From Asaia bogorensis (lineage in GTDB: Bacteria; Pseudomonadota; Alphaproteobacteria; CACIAM-22H2): a DNA stretch of 61,333 nucleotides. A program made the position numbers and the translations under genes. The DNA lies in assembly GCA_945892765.1 (NCBI GenBank), contig CAMDDQ010000004.1, positions 1 through 61,333 of the forward strand. The letters are read 5' to 3'. Positions 50,214 to 61,284 of this stretch are shown one piece after another (position 1 is the stretch's first letter; every line of letters begins with the position of its first letter). The notes under the pieces are model-generated. The model saw only the letters and a list, made by a program, of their open reading frames with translations, was not told where the DNA came from and searched no databases.

Positions 50214-52016
50214 TCATTCCCCGCGCGCCTTGAGCGCGGCGAGGAACGCCGATTGCGGAATCTCGACCTTGCCGAATTGGCGCATTCGCTTTTTGCCTTC
50301 TTTTTGTTTGTCGAGCAGCTTGCGCTTGCGGCTGATGTCGCCGCCATAACATTTGGCCAACACGTCCTTGCGTAGTGCCTTCACGGTCTCGCGGGCGACG
50401 ATGCGCCCGCCAATGGCCGCCTGGATGGCGATCTGGAAAAGCTGGCGCGGGATAAGTTCCTTGAGCTTTTCGCACAAGACACGCCCGCGCGATTCGGCGG
50501 CGCTGCGGTGGACGATGGTGGCAAGTGCGTCCACCGGTTCGGCATTGACCAGGATCGACAGCCTGACGAGGTCGTTTTGTGCGTAGCCGTCGATCTGATA
50601 GTCGAAGCTGGCATAACCGCGCGAAACCGATTTCAGACGGTCGTGGAAATCGAAGACGACCTCGTTCAGCGGCAAACGATACACGAGCATCGCGCGGCTG
50701 CCGGCATAGGTCAGATCGATCTGGACTCCCCGTCGTTCCTGGCAGAGGGCGAGGACCGAGCCAAGATAGGTGTCGGGCACCATGACCGTCGCTTTGATCC
50801 AGGGCTCTTCGATGTGGTCGATGCGAACGGGATCGGGCATGTCGGCCGGGTTGTGCATTTCCATGACCGAGCCGTCGGTCAGGAAGATGCGATAAATGAC
50901 CGATGGCGCGGTGGCGATGAGGTCGAGGTTGAATTCCCGGACCAGGCGTTCCTGGATGATTTCGAGGTGGAGCAGACCGAGAAAACCGCAGCGGAAACCG
51001 AAGCCGAGCGCAGCGGAGGTTTCCGGTTCATAGAGGAAGCTGGCGTCATTCAGGCGCAGTTTGGACAGGCTGTCGCGGAGCCGCTCGAAATCGGCGGCAT
51101 CGATGGGAAACAACCCGCAGAACACAACCGGGAGGCTGGGCTTGAAGCCGGGCAGAGCCACCGCGGCGGGCCGCCGATCCTCGGTCAACGTGTCGCCCAC
51201 GCGGCAATCGGCGACGCTGCGGATGCCGGCGGTGATGAAACCGACCTCGCCCGGACCCAGGCTCGGCACGTCCTTCAGCTTCGGCGTGAAGAAGCCGACA
51301 CGGTCGACATCGTGAACCGCACCGGTCGCCATCATGCGCAGGCGCAGCCCTTTTTTGAGCTCGCCATCCTTAACCCGCACGAGGATGACCACGCCGAGAT
51401 AGGAGTCGTACCAGCTATCGACGAGAAGGGCCTTGAGTGGTGTGGTCTTTTCGCCGATCGGCGGTGGCAGTCTTTCGACAATGGCCTCAAGCACGTCGTC
51501 GATACCCAGCCCGGTCTTGGCCGAAATAGGCACGGCATGGGTGGCGTCGAGGCCGACGACCTCTTCGATCTGCGCGCGCACCCGCTCCGGTTCGGCCGCC
51601 GGCAGGTCGATCTTGTTGAGCACGGGCACGATTTCATGGCCGGCGTCGATTGCCTGATAGGCATTGGCCAAAGTCTGGGCCTCGACGCCCTGGGTGGCGT
51701 CGACGATGAGGAGCGAGCCTTCACACGCGGCGAGCGACCGGCTCACCTCGTACGAAAAGTCGACATGGCCGGGCGTGTCCATCAGGTTGAGTTGATAGGT
51801 CTTCCCGTTCTTTGCCTTGTAAGTCAGACGGACCGTCTGCGCCTTGATGGTGATGCCGCGTTCGCGTTCGATATCCATCGAATCGAGCATCTGGTCGCGG
51901 AAGTCGCGCGAATCGACGCCGCCGCAACGCTGGATCAGACGATCCGCCAACGTCGATTTGCCATGGTCGATATGGGCGATGATGGCGAAATTTCGGATAT
52001 GAGCGAGATCGGTCAT
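50214..52016 (-). CDS. lepA: Elongation factor 4
   Basis: [49 protein letters not shown]-terminal [21 protein letters not shown]. Confidence 0.98.
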   Translation of the reverse strand: MTDLAHIRNFAIIAHIDHGKSTLADRLIQRCGGVDSRDFRDQMLDSMDIERERGITIKAQTVRLTYKAKNGKTYQLNLMDTPGHVDFSYEVSRSLAACEGSLLIVDATQGVEAQTLANAYQAIDAGHEIVPVLNKIDLPAAEPERVRAQIEEVVGLDATHAVPISAKTGLGIDDVLEAIVERLPPPIGEKTTPLKALLVDSWYDSYLGVVILVRVKDGELKKGLRLRMMATGAVHDVDRVGFFTPKLKDVPSLGPGEVGFITAGIRSVADCRVGDTLTEDRRPAAVALPGFKPSLPVVFCGLFPIDAADFERLRDSLSKLRLNDASFLYEPETSAALGFGFRCGFLGLLHLEIIQERLVREFNLDLIATAPSVIYRIFLTDGSVMEMHNPADMPDPVRIDHIEEPWIKATVMVPDTYLGSVLALCQERRGVQIDLTYAGSRAMLVYRLPLNEVVFDFHDRLKSVSRGYASFDYQIDGYAQNDLVRLSILVNAEPVDALATIVHRSAAESRGRVLCEKLKELIPRQLFQIAIQAAIGGRIVARETVKALRKDVLAKCYGGDISRKRKLLDKQKEGKKRMRQFGKVEIPQSAFLAALKARGE

Positions 52017-52208
52017 CGGCTCGGCGGGGGCGCTGGCGAAAATGGGTCGCGATCGGCGATCTGCGCGGCCGGCGAAAGCCACAAGCCGCGTGCGTTGCAC
52101 CGATTGTCCGGTACGGGATTGGCAGCAACATAGGTGGACCCAACCGCACGCGCAACTCCCGCGCTCGCCTCCCGCAGGAAGATAGGCGGGGACGGGCGGG
52201 CGGCCAGA

Positions 52209-54614
52209 TTAGGCACGTAGCGTGCCGGCGGTGGCTTTGGTGACGGCGGCGACAATCTTTTGTCCGACCGCCTCGATGTCGGCATCGGTCAATGTACGGT
52301 CGTTGGGCTGGAGCCGCACCGCGATCGCGATGGATTTTTTGCCCGGCCCGACGCCTTCGCCTTCGTAGAGATCGAAGACCGAAACCTCGGCGATCAGCCC
52401 GCGATCGGCGCCGCGCGCCGCCCGCAACACTGCGTCCGCCGGCACCGCCGCATCAACAACGAAAGCGAAGTCGCGTTCCACTGGCAGCAGCGGCGAAGGT
52501 TTGAGGAGGGGCCGCGCCTTGCCGGCGCGTTCCTTCGGTGGCGGCAGGGCCGACAGGTTCATCTCAAAACCGCAAGCCGGACCCTTGAGGTCGAACCGCG
52601 TCAGAAGTCGCGGATGGATTTCGCCGAAATAGCCGATGACTTTCGGCCCCAGCCGCAAGGTTCCGGCGCGGCCGGGGTGGTACCACGCGGGGGGATCGGT
52701 GGCCACCTGCGCGGCGTCGGCGCCGATGCCGGCGGCGGCGAGAGCCGCCAAGATGTCCGCCTTAGCGTCCAAGGCATCGGCTTTGCGTTGATGGCTGGAC
52801 CAGTGGCGCGGGCGCGATTGGCCGACGCGCAGACCGGTCGCGGCAAGCGACTGATCGGCGGCGGTTTCACCGGCATATTGCGGGCCGATTTCGAACAAGG
52901 CGAGATCGGGCAGCCCGCGATCGGCGTTGCGTTTGGCCGCTTCGAGCAGGTTGGGCAGGATCGAGGGCCGCATCAGATCGAGATCGGCGCTGATGGGGTT
53001 GGCGAGCTTGAGCGATTCGCGGATCCCAAACGGCTCGGCCAATGACGCGCTCATGAATGAATACGTCACCGCCTCGACCATGCCGCGCGCCGCGAGAGCG
53101 CGGCGCACCAGGGCCTCGCGCCGCTGCGCCGGCGTGCGTGCGATCCGGGGAAGGTTGCTGTCGCGCGGCAGCGACAGCGCCGGGATTCGGTCATAACCAT
53201 AGACCCGCGCGACTTCCTCGACCAAATCGGGTTCACCCTCGATATCCGGGCGCCAGGACGGGATGCCGACGCTCAGCCCTTCGGCATCGGGCGTATTGGT
53301 GAACCCGAGATCGGTGAGGATGCGTGCGCTGTCGGCCAAGGGAAGCGTAATCCCGCCGAGGCCGTGCAAGCGGTCGGCTCGCAAATGAACATTGCGTTGC
53401 CAACGCGGTTCGGCGCCGGCGACGACGAGTTCGCCGGCCTCCCCGCCGCAGAGCTCAAGCACCATCTTGGTGGCTGCTTCCATCCCGGCGACGACGAAGG
53501 CCGGATCGACGCCGCGCTCGAAACGATGGCGGGCGTCGCTGTCGATGCCGAGCTTGCGGCCGGTCGCGGCCGTACGCAGCGGATCGAACAGCGCCGCCTC
53601 GATGAAGACATTGGTCGTAGTTTCGGTGCAACCGGTCGATTCCCCGCCGATGACGCCACCCAGGGATAACACGCCGTCCTCGTCGGCGATCACGGTCATG
53701 CCGGGATCGAGCGCATAGGTCTTGCCGTCGAGCGCGGGCAGGCTTTCACCGGGCTTGGCCAGCCGGACGGTCAGGGCGCCGGCGATGGTGTCGGCGTCGA
53801 AGACGTGAAGCGGCCTGCACGCATCGATGGTCAGGAAATTGGTGATGTCGACAAGGGCCGAGATCGGCCGCAGCCCAACCGCTTTCAGCCGCCGCCGCAA
53901 CCAATCCGGGCTCGGTCGATTCCTAACCCCCCGGATCATGCGACCCACGAAGTGTGGGCAGGCATTGGTGGTGCCGTCGGGAAAATCGAGATAGACGCGG
54001 ATCGGGCCTGGGATCGGCTTGGCGGGGGCGGCGCCGGCGAACGCCCAGGGTTTGAGTTTTCCCAAACCGGCCGCGGCAAGGTCGCGGGCGACACCGCGCA
54101 CCCCGAGACAATCGGGACGATTGGCCGTGACCTTGATGTAAATGACCGGATCGTCCAAACCAAGCACGCCAGCGATGGGCTCGCCGATGCGGGCGTCGCC
54201 GGGTAGATCGATGATGCCGTCGTGATCCTCACCCAGCCCCAATTCGCGCGCGGAGCACAACATCCCCGCGCTGTCCACGCCGCGGATCGCGGATTTCTTC
54301 AGCAGGATCCCGGTTCCCGGCAACGTGACGCCGGGCGCGGCGAAGGCTGCCTTCATGCCGGCGCGGGCGTTGGGCGCCCCGCACACGACCTGCACGACGC
54401 CCTTGCCGGTATCGACGCGGCATACTTGCAGACGGTCGGCATCGGGATGCCGTTCGGCCGAAATAACATGGGCGACGGTGAACGGCGCCAGCGCGGCACC
54501 GCGATCCTCCACGCTTTCGACCTCGAGGCCGAGCGCGGTCAGACGCGTCTGGATGTCATCAAGCGACGTGTTGGTGTCGAGATGGTCCGTCAGCCAGCCC
54601 AGCGTGAACTTCAT
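52209..54614 (-). CDS. pheT: Phenylalanyl-tRNA synthetase beta subunit
   Basis: [32 protein letters not shown] tRNA-binding domain; C-terminal FDX-ACB domain. Confidence 0.98.
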   Translation of the reverse strand: MKFTLGWLTDHLDTNTSLDDIQTRLTALGLEVESVEDRGAALAPFTVAHVISAERHPDADRLQVCRVDTGKGVVQVVCGAPNARAGMKAAFAAPGVTLPGTGILLKKSAIRGVDSAGMLCSARELGLGEDHDGIIDLPGDARIGEPIAGVLGLDDPVIYIKVTANRPDCLGVRGVARDLAAAGLGKLKPWAFAGAAPAKPIPGPIRVYLDFPDGTTNACPHFVGRMIRGVRNRPSPDWLRRRLKAVGLRPISALVDITNFLTIDACRPLHVFDADTIAGALTVRLAKPGESLPALDGKTYALDPGMTVIADEDGVLSLGGVIGGESTGCTETTTNVFIEAALFDPLRTAATGRKLGIDSDARHRFERGVDPAFVVAGMEAATKMVLELCGGEAGELVVAGAEPRWQRNVHLRADRLHGLGGITLPLADSARILTDLGFTNTPDAEGLSVGIPSWRPDIEGEPDLVEEVARVYGYDRIPALSLPRDSNLPRIARTPAQRREALVRRALAARGMVEAVTYSFMSASLAEPFGIRESLKLANPISADLDLMRPSILPNLLEAAKRNADRGLPDLALFEIGPQYAGETAADQSLAATGLRVGQSRPRHWSSHQRKADALDAKADILAALAAAGIGADAAQVATDPPAWYHPGRAGTLRLGPKVIGYFGEIHPRLLTRFDLKGPACGFEMNLSALPPPKERAGKARPLLKPSPLLPVERDFAFVVDAAVPADAVLRAARGADRGLIAEVSVFDLYEGEGVGPGKKSIAIAVRLQPNDRTLTDADIEAVGQKIVAAVTKATAGTLRA

Positions 54615-55687
54615 CGGGACAGTCCTCCGACCAGGCTCGGAATGTCCAGAGCACCGAAGCCATAGTGGCGAAGCCAGCGGAGGTCGGCGTCGAAGAAAGT
54701 ACGCAGATCGGGGATGCCGTATTTCAGCATGGCGATGCGCTCGATCCCCATGCCGAAGGCAAAACCTTGAAATTCGCCCGGATCGACACCGCAATGCGCC
54801 AACACCTTGGGATGAACCATGCCGGCGCCCAGGATTTCCAGCCAGGAATCGCCCGCGCCGATCTTCATCTCGCCGCCTTTGCGCGAACAGCCGATATCCA
54901 TTTCAGCCGAGGGTTCGGTGAAGGGAAAGTAACTGGGCCGGAACCGCACGGGAACGTCGGGTATCTCGAAATAGGCGCGCACGAAATCGATCAGGCAGCC
55001 TTTGAGATGGCCCATATGCGTCGACCGATCGATCACCAGGCCTTCGACCTGATGAAACATCGGCGTGTGGGTCATGTCGGAATCGCGGCGATAGGTGCGT
55101 CCCGGCGCGATGATGCGCAAGGGCGGCCGCGATTTCAGCATCGTGCGTACCTGCACCGGCGATGTGTGGGTGCGGAGAAGCAGCCGGGAGCCGTCGGCTT
55201 TCTGGGGAAGATAGAACGTGTCCCACATCTGCCGGGCGGGATGTTCCGGCGGCATGTTGAGGGCCGTGAAATTGTGGAAGTCGTCCTCGATGTCTGGGCC
55301 TTCGGCGATGGCGAATCCCATTTCGCCGAAAATGGCGACGACTTCGTCGATGGTCTGTCCGATCGGATGAATCCGCCCCTCCGATTCCGGCCGCGGCGGG
55401 AGCGTGACGTCGATGCGTTCGCCTTCGAGACGGCGATTCATCTTGGACTCGCGCAAAGCCGCCGTCTTGGTTTCGATGGCAGTTTCGATTTCGGTCTTGA
55501 TGGCATTCAACGCAGCGCCGGCGGCCTTGCGCTCCTCGGCCGGCAATTTCCCGAGGTCCTTCAGGCGTTGTGTGATGTCGCCCTTGCGGCCGAGCGCGGC
55601 CACGCGGCGCGAATCCAGTGTCTCCAAATCCGCGGCGTCGTGGACGCCCGCCAGGATTTCGTCGCGTAGCCGGTTCAAATCGTTCAT
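54611..55687 (-). CDS. pheS: Phenylalanyl-tRNA synthetase alpha subunit
   Basis: [74 protein letters not shown] overlap with pheT. Confidence 0.98.
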   Translation of the reverse strand: MNDLNRLRDEILAGVHDAADLETLDSRRVAALGRKGDITQRLKDLGKLPAEERKAAGAALNAIKTEIETAIETKTAALRESKMNRRLEGERIDVTLPPRPESEGRIHPIGQTIDEVVAIFGEMGFAIAEGPDIEDDFHNFTALNMPPEHPARQMWDTFYLPQKADGSRLLLRTHTSPVQVRTMLKSRPPLRIIAPGRTYRRDSDMTHTPMFHQVEGLVIDRSTHMGHLKGCLIDFVRAYFEIPDVPVRFRPSYFPFTEPSAEMDIGCSRKGGEMKIGAGDSWLEILGAGMVHPKVLAHCGVDPGEFQGFAFGMGIERIAMLKYGIPDLRTFFDADLRWLRHYGFGALDIPSLVGGLSR

Positions 55688-55734
55688 CGCGTTGGGTCCC
55701 GGGGAAAAACTAGCCTCTCGCGGAGAGTGAAACG

Positions 55735-55766
55735 AAAAAGGGTCGGCCCTCTCGGACCGACCCTTT
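55735..55766 (-). terminator. Rho-independent terminator/attenuator between rplT and pheS
   Basis: Perfect 10-bp arms AAAGGGTCGG/CCGACCCTTT (55737-55746, 55757-55766); minus strand continues as CCCTTTTTCG. Confidence 0.85.
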
Positions 55767-55788
55767 ATCACCGCCGAGACGCAGTGTC

Positions 55789-56151
55789 TCAGGCGGGCTT
55801 GAGGGCGGCCCGGGCCTTTTCGGCCAAGCCCTTAAAGCCATCGGGATCGGTGATCGCCAGGTCCGACAGAACTTTGCGGTCGATTTCGATGCCGGCCTTC
55901 TTGATCCCGAACATAAGCTGCGAATAGGTCATGCCGGACAGGCGCGCCGCCGCATTGATGCGCTGAATCCACAAGCCGCGGAAATCGCGCTTACGGTTGC
56001 GCCGGTCGCGATAGGCATAACGAAGCGCCTTCTCGACCTTCTCGAGTGCGGCGCGAAAGGTGGTGCTCGACCGGCCGCGATAACCCGCGGCGCGTTTCAG
56101 GACTTTCTTGTGGCGGGCGTGGCCTGTTGTCCCGCGTTTGACGCGTGCCAT
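55789..56151 (-). CDS. rplT: 50S ribosomal protein L20
   Basis: [68 protein letters not shown]. Confidence 0.99.
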   Translation of the reverse strand: MARVKRGTTGHARHKKVLKRAAGYRGRSSTTFRAALEKVEKALRYAYRDRRNRKRDFRGLWIQRINAAARLSGMTYSQLMFGIKKAGIEIDRKVLSDLAITDPDGFKGLAEKARAALKPA

Positions 56152-56166
56152 TGTTCAACGCCCCCG

Positions 56167-56364
56167 TTAATCGTGCAGGAAGAAGCGGATGACCTTGCGC
56201 GCGTCACCCTTTTTCATCGTGGTGCTGGCGCGGGCCTTGCGCTTCATTTTCTGCGAGCGTTTGCGCAGATTGTGACGCTTGAAGGCATGGGCCATCTTGA
56301 CCTTGCCAGTCCCGGTCAGTCTGAACCGCTTTTTGGCGGCAGACTTGGTCTTCATCTTGGGCAT
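56167..56364 (-). CDS. rpmI: 50S ribosomal protein L35
   Basis: [50 protein letters not shown]. Track start is overextended. Confidence 0.98.
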   Translation of the reverse strand: MPKMKTKSAAKKRFRLTGTGKVKMAHAFKRHNLRKRSQKMKRKARASTTMKKGDARKVIRFFLHD

Positions 56365-56623
56365 TTTGCTTCCTTTCGATGAACCGGCGGCAGTCAACTC
56401 CGACGATTCGTCCATTGGCTCAGGCGGTTGGGCATGCCCGGGGCTATCGCCCTGGCCTCGCCGCCTGGAAGTGGGGGTTTATACAGACCGAGGTGAATTC
56501 GCGCAAGAGCCGCCGCCGGCGTCCGAAGGACGGCGAAAATTGCAGCGAAGGGAGGGCGCCCGCAACCAAAACGCCTTATATAGTGGGTAAACTATATCGG
56601 GGCCACGGCGGCCCCTTTCGGGG

Positions 56624-57259
56624 GTGGCCATGGTAAAGATCTACGGACGCAGCAATTCGGCGAATGTGCAGAAGGTGCTGTGGGTCTGCGAGGAACTGTC
56701 GATACCTGTTCAACGCGAGGTCGTTGGCGGCGAAAGCGGCGGCATGAAGACTCGCGATCCGTCCTATCTCGTCCTTAATCCGAACGGGCTTGTTCCCACC
56801 ATCGATGACGACGGGTTCGTGTTGTGGGAATCGAACGCCATCGTTCGCTATTTCGCAGCCAAACACGGCGCCGGGACGCTGTGGCCGGAAAATGTGCAGG
56901 AACGGGCGGACGCGGATCGCTGGATGGATTGGGCGTCGATGACGATCGCGCCGGCGATGGGGCCGCTGTTTGTCGGGTTGGTTCGGACGCCGCCCGAAAA
57001 GCGCGACCCGGCCGCGCTCGACGAGGCGCGCCACCGGGCACTGGACGCGTGGAAAATCTTGAGCAACGACCTCTCGCGCCGGGATTTCGTGGCCGGAAGC
57101 CACTTCACGATGGGCGACATCGCGCTTGGCGTTCACGCCTATCGTTGGTTCAACCTGCCGATTCAGCGGCCCTCGATGATGGTTGGTCTGCAGAACTGGT
57201 ACGCGCGGCTGACGATGCGGCCAGCCTATAAGAAATGGGTGATGACTACGCTGACTTAG
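56624..57259 (+). CDS. Glutathione S-transferase family protein
   Basis: KIYGRSNSANVQKVLWVCEELSIPVQREVVGGESGG; NPNGLVPTIDDDGFVLWESNAIVRYFAAKHG. Confidence 0.93.
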   Translation: MAMVKIYGRSNSANVQKVLWVCEELSIPVQREVVGGESGGMKTRDPSYLVLNPNGLVPTIDDDGFVLWESNAIVRYFAAKHGAGTLWPENVQERADADRWMDWASMTIAPAMGPLFVGLVRTPPEKRDPAALDEARHRALDAWKILSNDLSRRDFVAGSHFTMGDIALGVHAYRWFNLPIQRPSMMVGLQNWYARLTMRPAYKKWVMTTLT

Positions 57260-57311
57260 CGAGGCTTCGGGCCTTGCGGTCGAGCTGCGGCGAAGGGGCC
57301 GCAATCGGCGG

Positions 57312-58643
57312 ATGACCGGGACGATCTTCGCTTTGGCGACGTCTTCCGGCCGGGCCGGAATTGCCGTGCTGCGTGTCTCCGGTCCGGGGGCGGGCGCGGC
57401 CATCGCCGCCCTGACCCGCCGTCCGGTGCCGCCCGCGCGCCGCGCCAGCCTGCGCCGCCTCGCCGATCCACGGGGCGGGGAGGCTCTTGACGATGCGCTC
57501 GTGCTCTGGTTTCCCGGACCGAGCAGCTTTACCGGGGAGGATGTGGCGGAGTTCCATATCCACGGCGGCGGCGCGGTCGTGGCGGGGGTGAGCGAGGTTC
57601 TGGGGCGGCTGCCCGGTTGCCGTCTTGCCCAAGCGGGAGAATTCACTCGCCGAGCTTTTGAAAACGGGAGGCTCGATCTCACCGAAGTCGAGGGCCTTGC
57701 CGATCTCATCGCGGCCGAGACCGCGGCCCAGCGGCGGCAGGCGTTGCGGCAACTGGACGGGGAACTGGGCGCGCTCTACGAGGGCTGGCGGGCAAGGCTG
57801 ATCCGGGTCCTCGGGCATGCCGAGGCCGATATCGATTTTCCGGACGAGGATTTGCCCCAGGGTTTGGCCGCGGCGATTCGTCCCGAGATCGGGGATCTTG
57901 CTGCGGAGATCGCGCGCCATCTCGATGACGGAAGGCGTGGAGAGAGGCTTCGGGAGGGCCTGTCCATCGCCATCATCGGCGCGCCCAATGCCGGTAAATC
58001 GAGCCTGTTGAACCGGCTTGCGCGGCGGGATGCCGCCATCGTATCGGCCACCGCCGGAACAACGCGCGACGTTATCGAAATTCATCTCGATCTCGGGGGG
58101 TATCCCCTGGTGATCGCCGACACTGCCGGTCTGCGGGACGGCGGCGACGACATCGAGGCCGAGGGGGTGCGGCTGGCGTTGGCACGGGCGAAGGCGGCGG
58201 ACCTCAAGCTCGCCGTCTTCGACGCGGCGGCCTGGCCTGCGGCGGATTCGGCCACGGCGGCTCTGGTCGATGACGACACCATTGTGGTTCTCAACAAGAT
58301 TGACCTTGGTACATCCAAGACGCCGCCAATGCCCAATGGGCGGCCGATGGTGGCGGTTTCGGCGTTGACCGGGGCCGGCGTGGAGGTGTTGTTGAGCGCG
58401 ATCGAAAGGGAGGCCGCGCGCCGGCTCAACGTCAGTGCTTCCCCGGTCCTCACGCGCGCTCGGCATCGCGAGGCGCTTGAGGGCTGTGTGGCGGCGTTGC
58501 GGCGTGGCCTGGTTGCGGGTTTGCCGGAGCTTGCTGCCGAGGATTTGCGTCTGGCCGCGCGGGCATTGGGCCGTATCACTGGACGGGTTGGTGTTGATGA
58601 CATTTTAGACGTCGTCTTCCGCGAATTTTGCATCGGGAAATAG
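57312..58643 (+). CDS. mnmE: tRNA uridine-5-carboxymethylaminomethyl modification GTPase
   Basis: TIFALATSSGRAGIAVLRVSGP; IIGAPNAGKSSLLNRLARRDAAIVSATAGTTRDVIE; C-terminal VVFREFCIGK. Confidence 0.98.
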   Translation: MTGTIFALATSSGRAGIAVLRVSGPGAGAAIAALTRRPVPPARRASLRRLADPRGGEALDDALVLWFPGPSSFTGEDVAEFHIHGGGAVVAGVSEVLGRLPGCRLAQAGEFTRRAFENGRLDLTEVEGLADLIAAETAAQRRQALRQLDGELGALYEGWRARLIRVLGHAEADIDFPDEDLPQGLAAAIRPEIGDLAAEIARHLDDGRRGERLREGLSIAIIGAPNAGKSSLLNRLARRDAAIVSATAGTTRDVIEIHLDLGGYPLVIADTAGLRDGGDDIEAEGVRLALARAKAADLKLAVFDAAAWPAADSATAALVDDDTIVVLNKIDLGTSKTPPMPNGRPMVAVSALTGAGVEVLLSAIEREAARRLNVSASPVLTRARHREALEGCVAALRRGLVAGLPELAAEDLRLAARALGRITGRVGVDDILDVVFREFCIGK

Positions 58644-58744
58644 GGCGGGATGGAAAGGCCCTGCCCGCAAACAACGCGCCCGTGCGAGCGGACAACAATA
58701 TCTGTATATATAATATGATTACATATTACGTGACCGGACAAGAA

Positions 58745-58760
58745 TGTTTCACGTGAAACA
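58745..58760. promoter_or_regulatory. parS site (ParB-binding) in mnmE-mnmG spacer
   Basis: Exact TGTTTCACGTGAAACA within a 28-bp perfect palindrome (58739-58766). Confidence 0.95.
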
Positions 58761-58807
58761 TTCTTGGTTTTGACTTCGGGCCGGACCGCGACTATAGACT
58801 CGCGGAA

Positions 58808-60673
58808 ATGAGCGGTTATGACGTCATTGTGGTGGGCGGCGGACATGCGGGCTGTGAGGCCGCCGCCGCCGCTGCGCGGCTGGGTGCATCGACCCTGCTG
58901 CTGACCCACAATCTGGCGACCATCGGGGAGATGTCGTGTAATCCGGCTATCGGCGGGTTGGCCAAGGGCCACCTCGTCCGTGAAATCGATGCGCTCGACG
59001 GGCTTATGGGGCGGGTCATCGATCGGGCGGGCATTCAGTTCCGCATGCTGAACCGCAGCAAAGGCCCCGCCGTTCGCGGGCCGCGCGCCCAGGCCGATCG
59101 TAAACTCTACCGCATCGCCATGCAGGAGATTCTGGCGGCGCAGCCGAATTTGGCTATTCGGGCGGGCGCGGTCGAGAATCTGCGATTCGGCCGCGATGGT
59201 TCGATCGCCGCCGTGGAGTTGGCGAGTGGCGAGGAGATCGCGACCGGTGCGGTCGTGGTGACGACCGGGACCTTTCTCCGTGGGTTGATCCATATCGGGA
59301 AGGAGACCCAGGCCGCCGGCCGCGTGGGTGAAGCGCCAGCGCTGGGGCTTTCGGAAACTTTCGAAGGTGCCGGCTTCGTGCTTGGCCGGCTGAAGACCGG
59401 CACGCCCCCACGCCTTGATGGGAGCACCATCGATTGGCCGGGGCTCGCGGTGCAACCCGGCGACGATCCGCCGGAACCGTTTTCTTTTCTTACGGCGCGT
59501 ATCGCAACACCGCAGGTTCCTTGCCATATTACGGCAACGACGCTGGAAACCCACGACATCATCCGCGCGAATCTGCATCTCGCGCCGATGTATTCCGGGC
59601 AGATTGGCAGCACCGGCCCGCGTTATTGCCCGTCAATCGAGGATAAGGTCGTTCGCTTCGCCGAACGGACTCGCCATCAAATCTTCCTGGAGCCCGAGGG
59701 GCTGGACGACGACACCGTTTATCCGAACGGCATCTCCACCTCACTTCCTCGCGACATCCAGGTGGCACTCCTTAAGACCATTCCCGGCCTCGAACGCGCG
59801 GAGATGGTCCGGCCCGGTTACGCGGTGGAATATGACTATGTCGATCCCCGGGAGTTGTGGCCAACGCTCGAGACGCGTCGGGTCAATGGACTTTACCTTG
59901 CCGGACAGATCAACGGTACGACCGGTTACGAGGAGGCCGCTGCCCAGGGGCTCATGGCGGGCCTCAACGCGGCGCTGGCGGTATCCGGCGGCGAACCGTT
60001 CACGCTCGACCGCAGCCAAGCCTATATCGGCGTGCTCATCGACGATCTGGTGAGCCTCGGTACGACCGAACCCTACCGCATGTTTACTTCACGGGCCGAA
60101 TTCCGGCTGACTCTGCGGGCCGACAATGCCGATCAACGCCTGACCCCGAGCGGGATCGCCATTGGCTGCGTCGGCGGAGAACGGTCGAAGGTGTTCACGG
60201 CGAAGGCGCGCGATCTGGCCGCCGCGCGGGACCTTGTTTCGAGTCTTCGCGCCACACCCACTGATCTGCAACGCCGAGGGCTTCAGGTTAATCAAGACGG
60301 GACAAAGCGAAGCGCTGGCGATCTTTTGAGCATGCCCGGCGTGGATTGCCGGCGGCTCGCGATCCTGTGGCCCGAGCTGGGCGCCCTGGCACCGCCGATC
60401 GCCGAACAACTTGAAATCGATGCGCGATATGCCGGTTATCTCGACCGTCAGGACGCCGATATTCGGACCTTCCGCCAGGATGAAACACTGCTCCTGCCGC
60501 CCGATCTCGATTATGACGGCCTCACCAGTCTGTCGACGGAGGTTCGCACGAAACTGGCGAAGGCACGGCCGCCAACGCTGGGCGCGGCCGCTCGGATTTC
60601 CGGGGTCACGCCGGCGGCGCTTACCATCCTGTTGCGTTATGTCCGCCGCGCCCAACCCGCTCACACCGGATGA
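58808..60673 (+). CDS. mnmG: tRNA uridine-5-carboxymethylaminomethyl modification enzyme, FAD-dependent
   Basis: [76 protein letters not shown]. Confidence 0.98.
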   Translation: MSGYDVIVVGGGHAGCEAAAAAARLGASTLLLTHNLATIGEMSCNPAIGGLAKGHLVREIDALDGLMGRVIDRAGIQFRMLNRSKGPAVRGPRAQADRKLYRIAMQEILAAQPNLAIRAGAVENLRFGRDGSIAAVELASGEEIATGAVVVTTGTFLRGLIHIGKETQAAGRVGEAPALGLSETFEGAGFVLGRLKTGTPPRLDGSTIDWPGLAVQPGDDPPEPFSFLTARIATPQVPCHITATTLETHDIIRANLHLAPMYSGQIGSTGPRYCPSIEDKVVRFAERTRHQIFLEPEGLDDDTVYPNGISTSLPRDIQVALLKTIPGLERAEMVRPGYAVEYDYVDPRELWPTLETRRVNGLYLAGQINGTTGYEEAAAQGLMAGLNAALAVSGGEPFTLDRSQAYIGVLIDDLVSLGTTEPYRMFTSRAEFRLTLRADNADQRLTPSGIAIGCVGGERSKVFTAKARDLAAARDLVSSLRATPTDLQRRGLQVNQDGTKRSAGDLLSMPGVDCRRLAILWPELGALAPPIAEQLEIDARYAGYLDRQDADIRTFRQDETLLLPPDLDYDGLTSLSTEVRTKLAKARPPTLGAAARISGVTPAALTILLRYVRRAQPAHTG

Positions 60674-61280
60674 ATTCGATCGTCTGGCCGATGTTTCACG
60701 TGAAACATCGGCCAAGTTGAGAATCCACGCCGCCCTGCTCTTGCAATGGCGGGGGCGGGTGAATCTCATCGGCGATTCGACCTATCCCGACCTGTGGCGC
60801 CGACATTTCCTCGATTCCGCCCAGCTCCATGCGCTTATTCCCCGAGACGCGACGACCCTTCTGGATATCGGCAGCGGCGCCGGTTTCCCCGGTCTTGTCC
60901 TGTCGGCGATGGGGGGGCTGGAGGTCCAATTAATCGAATCCGATGGCCGCAAATGCGGCTTCTTGCGGGAGGTCGTAGCCGCCGCGGCGCTTCCCGCGAC
61001 GATCCATAATAAAAGGGCCGAGGACTTCGATTCCCTGCGAGCCGATATCGTCACCGCTCGGGCCGTGGCGCCACTGCCCCGGCTGCTCGACTATTCCACC
61101 AGGCTCCTTGCGCCCGGCGGCAGTTTCCTTTTCCACAAGGGCCGCGCGGTCGAGGATGAATTGACGGACGCGGCAAAGCGATGGAAGATGGACGTCGAAC
61201 GCTTCCCAAGCCAAACCGATCCGTCGGGTACCATCCTGCGACTCACCGGGGTGCGAAAGCGCAATGCCGAGCGACGTTAA
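60639..61280 (+). CDS. rsmG: 16S rRNA (guanine527-N7)-methyltransferase
   Basis: [79 protein letters not shown]. Confidence 0.96.
   Translation: MSAAPNPLTPDEFDRLADVSRETSAKLRIHAALLLQWRGRVNLIGDSTYPDLWRRHFLDSAQLHALIPRDATTLLDIGSGAGFPGLVLSAMGGLEVQLIESDGRKCGFLREVVAAAALPATIHNKRAEDFDSLRADIVTARAVAPLPRLLDYSTRLLAPGGSFLFHKGRAVEDELTDAAKRWKMDVERFPSQTDPSGTILRLTGVRKRNAERR
60692..60707. promoter_or_regulatory. parS site (ParB-binding) inside the rsmG coding sequence
   Basis: Exact TGTTTCACGTGAAACA within a 30-bp perfect palindrome (60685-60714). Confidence 0.95.
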
Positions 61281-61284
61281 CGCC

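Noticed and set aside
49838-50347. 169-aa minus ORF 49838..50347
   Set aside because: Arg/Ser/Pro-rich out-of-frame reading of the Hpt-like gene and its upstream region; the correct frame is different.
50508-52133. 541-aa plus-strand ORF opposite lepA
   Set aside because: Antisense artefact of high GC; lepA on the other strand is unambiguous and the translation matches no family.
57246-59578. Minus-strand ORFs 57246..58466 and 58082..59578
   Set aside because: Antisense to mnmE/mnmG. The NVSRET peptide in one is just the palindromic parS read in reverse.
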